DNA of 40,902 nt, from NCBI GenBank assembly GCA_026702615.1, contig JAPPBY010000018.1:1-40902 (forward strand), in the 5' to 3' direction. Below the pieces are notes generated by a model, which worked only from the letters and a program-made list of their open reading frames with translations, did not search any database and had not been told where the DNA came from. This stretch comes from Chloroflexota bacterium (GTDB lineage: Bacteria > Chloroflexota > Dehalococcoidia > Tepidiformales > Tepidiformaceae). The translations under genes were made by a program, and so were the position numbers. Shown here piece by piece: positions 37,588 through 40,902 of this stretch (positions are counted from its first letter, which is position 1; each line of letters opens with the position of its first letter).

Positions 37588-38583
37588 ATGCCCCGACATC
37601 CGAACGAGGCGCTCTTCGAGGGCGAGCCGCCGATGCCCGTGATTCCATCCTGCGAGCACTTCGCGGGGACGGAGCAGCGCATCCAGAAGGCGTTCGAGCT
37701 ACAGAACGAGATGGGCGGCGTCTTCGACATCACCATGGACCTCGAAGACGGGGCGCCCACGGGCGAGGAGACCGAGCACGCCCAGATGGCGGCTCGGATG
37801 CAGAACAGCGAGTCCAACCACCACCACATGGCCGGCGTTCGCATTCACGATTACACCCACGAGCACTGGAAGGCGGATGCCGACATCGTCGTGGGCGAGG
37901 CGGCCGACAAGGTGGCCTACCTGACGATCCCCAAGTGCACCGAGGCGAGCCAGGGCGCGGAGATGATCGAGTACATCCGGGAGCGCACGCAGGAAGCGGG
38001 CGTGGACCGGGAGATTCCCATCCACATCCTCGTCGAGACGCACGGGGCGCTGCACGACGCCTGGGACCTGGCTGCGCTGCCCAACGTGCAGGTGCTCGAC
38101 TTCGGGCTGATGGACTTCGTCTCGGCGCACCACGGCACGATTCCCGCTTCGGCGATGCGCTCGCCGGGGCAGTTCGACCACCAGCTCATTCGGCGGGCGA
38201 AGGGCAACGTCGTAGCGGCGGCGCTCGCGCACGGCGTCGTGCCCGCGCACAACGTGACGCTCGAGCTGCGCGACGAGGACGTCATTTACGGCGACGCGCG
38301 GCGGGCCCGCGAGGAGTTCGGGTTCATGCGGCAGTGGTCCATCTACCCGGCGCAGATCGAGCCGATCACGCGCGCGATGGCGCCCGAAGCGCCGGAGGTT
38401 GCGCTGGGAGAGGCGATCATGCTGAAGGCCTACGAGGCGGACTGGGGTCCGATCCAGCACGAGGGCGACCTGCACGACCGCGCCACCTACCGCTACTACT
38501 GGGAGGCGCTGCAGCGCGCCCGGCTGATGAACGTGCCGCTCTCCGACGGGGTCGAGAAGCTGTTCTTCAGCGACGGGTCCTGA
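37588..38583 (+). CDS. HpcH/HpaI (citrate lyase beta/malyl-CoA lyase) family CoA-ester lyase
   Basis: The protein has 331 residues. The family TIM barrel shows FDITMDLEDGAPTG (acidic metal-site loop), HILVETHGALHD with the metal glutamate, VLDFGLMDFVSAHHG with the metal aspartate, and RQWSIYPAQIEPI, the malyl/citramalyl-CoA lyase-like C-terminal segment. It would cleave or form a 3-hydroxyacyl-CoA-type C-C bond. It is distinct from the aldolase at 347. ATG 37588 has CAGGGAGG upstream; the frame continues upstream but without family match. The phosphatase gene starts 8 nt after it. Confidence 0.87.
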   Translation: MPRHPNEALFEGEPPMPVIPSCEHFAGTEQRIQKAFELQNEMGGVFDITMDLEDGAPTGEETEHAQMAARMQNSESNHHHMAGVRIHDYTHEHWKADADIVVGEAADKVAYLTIPKCTEASQGAEMIEYIRERTQEAGVDREIPIHILVETHGALHDAWDLAALPNVQVLDFGLMDFVSAHHGTIPASAMRSPGQFDHQLIRRAKGNVVAAALAHGVVPAHNVTLELRDEDVIYGDARRAREEFGFMRQWSIYPAQIEPITRAMAPEAPEVALGEAIMLKAYEADWGPIQHEGDLHDRATYRYYWEALQRARLMNVPLSDGVEKLFFSDGS

Positions 38584-38590
38584 GCGCGCC

Positions 38591-39181
38591 ATGACGCTCT
38601 ACCTGATCCGTCACGGACTGGCCGCGGCCGGGCTCGACGACCTCGACCCGGGACTAGCGCCGCTCGGCCACGAGCAGGCGGCGGTCACGGCTCGCGCCCT
38701 GCGCAAGCTGACGCCTTCCCGCCTGGTGGTCTCGCCGCTGCGGCGCACGCGCGAAACCGCCGATCCGATCGCGGCGGCCTTCGGCCTCGAGGCCGAGATC
38801 CGCGAGGAGGTCGCGGAGGTCTTCGACCCGTCGCTCCCGCCCGAGGAACGCAAGGCCATCATCGGGCCGTTCATGGAGGGCGTCTGGAGCGAGCAGAACG
38901 AGACGCTGCAGGCGTGGCGACGGCGCGTCGTCGAGACGCTGGTGGACATTGGCGACGGCGTCGGAGATGTGATCGTCGTGAGCCACTACATCGCCATTTG
39001 CGTCGCGATCGGCGAGGCGACCCGCAACGACCGCGTGGTGCCGGTGAAGCTCGGGAACACGTCCATCACGAGCATCGATGTGGTCGGCGAGAAGCTGCTG
39101 CTGGTGAGCGCGGGCTCGACCGAGCACCTGCCGGACGAGCAGGTCACGGGCGTGGCGACGGCGCTGCCGGGCGGTCCGTAG
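38591..39181 (+). CDS. Histidine phosphatase (phosphoglycerate mutase-like) family protein
   Basis: The protein has 196 residues. LYLIRHGLAA gives the catalytic RHG, SPLRRTRETA the second arginine, the acid is in EIREEVAEVFDPS, and VIVVSHYIAI holds the second histidine. The likely role is a phosphatase of a small phosphometabolite or SixA/CobC-like phosphoprotein; substrate unknown. The 8-nt gap to the CoA-ester lyase suggests one transcript. The rplJ leader follows. Confidence 0.9.
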   Translation: MTLYLIRHGLAAAGLDDLDPGLAPLGHEQAAVTARALRKLTPSRLVVSPLRRTRETADPIAAAFGLEAEIREEVAEVFDPSLPPEERKAIIGPFMEGVWSEQNETLQAWRRRVVETLVDIGDGVGDVIVVSHYIAICVAIGEATRNDRVVPVKLGNTSITSIDVVGEKLLLVSAGSTEHLPDEQVTGVATALPGGP

Positions 39182-39210
39182 GCGCGCTTCCCCGTACCCG
39201 TGGCGCGTCG

Positions 39211-39216
39211 TACGCT
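39211..39216 (+). promoter_or_regulatory. -10 box TACGCT of the rplJ-rplL operon
   Basis: TACGCT places the transcription start at about 39223, at the head of the L10 leader. It is the same hexamer as before the tRNA-Ser. Confidence 0.5.
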
Positions 39217-39227
39217 TCGATGCGCAA

Positions 39228-39310
39228 GCGATTGCCGGAGACCGCAGGTCCCCCAGGGGGATAAGCCGCAAGCGGCGCCTGCCGAGGTGATGCGCGAGGC
39301 GAGCGCCTTT
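39228..39310 (+). promoter_or_regulatory. Ribosomal protein L10 leader
   Basis: GATTGCCGGAGACCGCAGG, then GTCCCCCAGGGGGATAAG, CCGCAAGCGG and CGCCTGCCGAGGTGATGC, is the conserved L10-leader layout: the ACCGCAGG and CCTGCCGAGGT arms enclose hairpins that mimic the L10(L12)4 site on 23S rRNA. The complex binds it and represses rplJ-rplL. Confidence 0.85.
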
Positions 39311-39363
39311 CCTGCGCGCCACTCGCATTCCTCTCTCCCCAACGCTGGACTGGAGTTTCGTTC

Positions 39364-39897
39364 GTGCCTGCCGCGAAAAAGGTGGCGCTTGTCGCCGATA
39401 TCAAGCAGGACCTCGAGCGCGCGGAGGTCGCGATTGGCAGCGACCACAGCGGGCTCGACGTGCAGGCCTTCCAGGCGCTGCGCCGGGCCCTGAGCCCCGC
39501 CGACGTGCGCATGCGCGTCGTCAAGAACTCGCTCACCAAGCTGGCCGCCGAAGAGGCGGGCCGCCCGGAGATGGCGGAGCTGCTGCAGGGTCCGACGACG
39601 CTGACGCTCGGCTACGGCGACCCGGTGGCGCCGGCGCGGTTGCTCATGGAGTACCTGCGCGCGGAGCGGGTCGACCTGCCCATCTACGGCGGCTGGCTCG
39701 AAGGGCGCGTCCTGAGCGCGGCCGAGGTCGAAGAGCTCGCGAAGACACCTTCGCGCGAAGAGCTCATCGCCCAGATCGCGGGCAAGCTGCGTTCGCCCGT
39801 CCAAAACCTTGCCGGCCTCCTGCAGGCCACGCTGCGCGATTTCAACGGACTGGTTGAGGCGCGCGCCAACCAACTCGAAGAGGGCGAAGCCGCCTAG
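39364..39897 (+). CDS. rplJ: 50S ribosomal protein L10
   Basis: L10 anchors L7/L12 dimers at the ribosome stalk base. The 177-residue protein has KKVALVADIKQDLERAEVAI, RRALSPADVRMRVVKNSLTK, a GPTTLTLGYGDPVAPARLLM segment and the C-terminal helix (LAGLLQATLRDFNGLVEARA) that binds L12 dimers. The start is GTG 39364. It is followed by rplL after 45 nt and regulated by the L10 leader. Confidence 0.97.
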   Translation: MPAAKKVALVADIKQDLERAEVAIGSDHSGLDVQAFQALRRALSPADVRMRVVKNSLTKLAAEEAGRPEMAELLQGPTTLTLGYGDPVAPARLLMEYLRAERVDLPIYGGWLEGRVLSAAEVEELAKTPSREELIAQIAGKLRSPVQNLAGLLQATLRDFNGLVEARANQLEEGEAA

Positions 39898-39942
39898 CGG
39901 CCGCCCACCAGACACGTCACACACCACCAAAGGGGAACTGCA

Positions 39943-40335
39943 ATGGCCACCAAGATCGAAGAAGCCCTGGACATCATCAAGGGCATGACGCTGCTCGAGC
40001 TTCGCGACCTGAACAAGGCGATCGAAGAGGAGTTCGACATCACCGCCGCGGCGCCGATGATGATGGCCGCTGCGGGCGCCCCGGCCGCCGGAGACGGCGC
40101 TGCCGCCGCCGCCGAGGAAAAGACGGAGTTCGACGTCGTCCTCAAAGACTTCGGCGAGAAGAAGATCAACGTGATCAAGGCCGTGCGCGAAGTCGTAAGC
40201 GGCCTGGGCCTGAAGGAAGCCAAGGAGCTCGTCGAGGGCGCCCCCGCGAAGGTCAAGGAAGGCATCGCGAAGGACGAGGCGGACGAGATCAAGGCGAAGC
40301 TGGAAGAGGCCGGCGCGACCGTCGACGTCGAGTAG
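39943..40335 (+). CDS. rplL: 50S ribosomal protein L7/L12
   Basis: The protein has 130 residues. The N-terminal dimerisation helices include [20 protein letters not shown], then comes an Ala/Gly/Pro hinge ([19 protein letters not shown]), and then the C-terminal factor-binding domain ([40 protein letters not shown]). It recruits translation GTPases. AAAGGGGA precedes ATG. No clear terminator is seen before the HicAB pair. Confidence 0.98.
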   Translation: MATKIEEALDIIKGMTLLELRDLNKAIEEEFDITAAAPMMMAAAGAPAAGDGAAAAAEEKTEFDVVLKDFGEKKINVIKAVREVVSGLGLKEAKELVEGAPAKVKEGIAKDEADEIKAKLEEAGATVDVE

Positions 40336-40383
40336 GGCACCGCGCTGTCGCGCGGCTCGGCCGACTGAGGTAACCGACACGGC

Positions 40384-40586
40384 ATGCCGAAGATTCGCGA
40401 CGCCATCCGGATGGTGGAGCGAGATGGCTGGCGTCAGCACGAACGCGCGGAAGCCACCGTCAATTCAGGCACCCATCGAAACCGGGCACCGTGACCGTCG
40501 CCGGACACCCCGGCGACGACGTGAAGCCCGGGACGTGGAACAGTGTCCTGAAGCAGGCAGGGCTCAAGGAACGGGGCAAGTCTTGA
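40384..40586 (+). pseudogene. hicA: HicA-like mRNA interferase toxin, frameshifted
   Basis: ATG 40384 begins MPKIRDAIRMVERDGW, the HicA N-terminus (KIREAIRLIEADGW pattern). After 40437-40440 (CAGCACGAAC) the match moves to the -1 frame: RTRGSHRQFRHPSKPGTVTV, then AGHPGDDVKPGTWNSVLKQA and GLKERGKS with stop at 40584. RGSHRQF carries the catalytic histidine. One added base restores a normal 67-residue HicA. Inactive as written. Confidence 0.87.
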
Positions 40587-40902
40587 AGTATCTCGTGGTC
40601 TATGAACGGGCGGCAGAGAACTGGTCTGCCTACGTCCCCGACCTGCCAGGGTGTGTTGCCACGGCTGAGACTCTCGACGAAGCAGAAGAGACGCTGCGGG
40701 AGGCGATCAGCTTCCACATCGACGGCGTGCGGGAGGCCGGGGAAGCGATACCCGAAGCTTCGGTACAGGTGGGGATGGTCGAGGCGCCAGGGGAGCCCGG
40801 AGCTCGATACCTCGTCGTGTACGAACACGGGCACAACGGCTATGAGGCCCATGCCCCCGACCTCTTGCCCGAATGCGAGACAACGGGGGCGACACTCGAC
40901 GC
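40583..40902 (+). CDS. hicB: HicB-like antitoxin with a repeated HicB module (3' end outside window)
   Basis: TTG 40583 overlaps the hicA stop (TTGA). The frame gives MKYLVVYERAAENWSAYVPD, then LPGCVATAETLDEAEETLRE and AISFHIDGVREAGEAIPE, the complete RNase H-like HicB domain that covers HicA. It does not stop there: after a linker (GMVEAPGEPGA) a second copy begins, RYLVVYEHGHNGYEAHAPDL and PECETTGATLDA, running off the window. A tandem HicB is unusual; the usual C-terminal part is a short DNA-binding domain. Confidence 0.85.
   Translation, partial: MKYLVVYERAAENWSAYVPDLPGCVATAETLDEAEETLREAISFHIDGVREAGEAIPEASVQVGMVEAPGEPGARYLVVYEHGHNGYEAHAPDLLPECETTGATLD

Overview
The window is GC-rich bacterial chromosome, densely coded on both strands, with short intergenic gaps. 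GC-rich codon use, many genes with a -10 box placed for leaderless transcription, SAM-I and ZTP riboswitches, an L10 leader ahead of rplJ-rplL, and aromatic/CoA-ester catabolic genes fit a Chloroflexota (Dehalococcoidia/SAR202-like) genome best. That placement is inference: no 16S rRNA is present.

Layout. 1-1102: end of a thiolase gene and an HpcH/HpaI aldolase. 1183-1744: BrnTA toxin-antitoxin. 1965-5520: a secreted YbaY-like protein, then a leftward operon of a cysteine-less thiolase fold protein, a DUF35 partner and a Rieske oxygenase. 5641-6706 and 9285-10856: accessory genes of unknown role (PLD-like protein, small protein, coiled-coil protein). 6727-9234: divergent SDR and oxalyl-CoA-decarboxylase-like ThDP enzyme. 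10896-12374: an AhpD/CMD-fold gene interrupted by an in-frame TGA where the redox cysteine belongs, followed by a SECIS-like hairpin (candidate selenoprotein), then an alpha/beta hydrolase. 12378-13897: VOC protein, XdhC-like protein, TatA. 13941-14480: broken MazEF-like pair.

14619-16700: leftward operon of threonine-synthase-like enzyme, NIL protein and MoaD/ThiS-like carrier, under a SAM-I riboswitch and a possible 14-residue leader peptide; this suggests carrier-dependent homocysteine synthesis. 16810-18394: zincin and acyl-CoA dehydrogenase-like protein. 18484-23047: MoxR, DUF58 and a membrane transglutaminase-fold protein lacking all three catalytic residues. 23048-27552: YchF, DNA glycosylase, DUF402, a lipoprotein with HExxH, and small membrane proteins. 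27604-27693: tRNA-Ser(GGA), then an inverted repeat cluster. 27808-29520: purH under a ZTP riboswitch. 29571-33058: a 14-repeat RCC1-like secreted protein, mnmA and rsfS. 33067-35607: a membrane-bound HTH/beta-propeller protein and an aldo/keto reductase. 35664-36146: antitoxin and broken RelE-like toxin. 36225-39181: zinc ribbon protein, small protein, Cu/Zn SOD lipoprotein, CoA-ester lyase, histidine phosphatase. 39211-40335: L10 leader, rplJ, rplL. 40384-40902: broken HicA and a HicB that runs off the window.

Two points stand out. The UGA-containing AhpD-like gene has the layout of a bacterial selenoprotein. All four type II toxin genes look weakened or broken (one CTG start, three one-base frameshifts), while nearly everything else in the window reads through intact.
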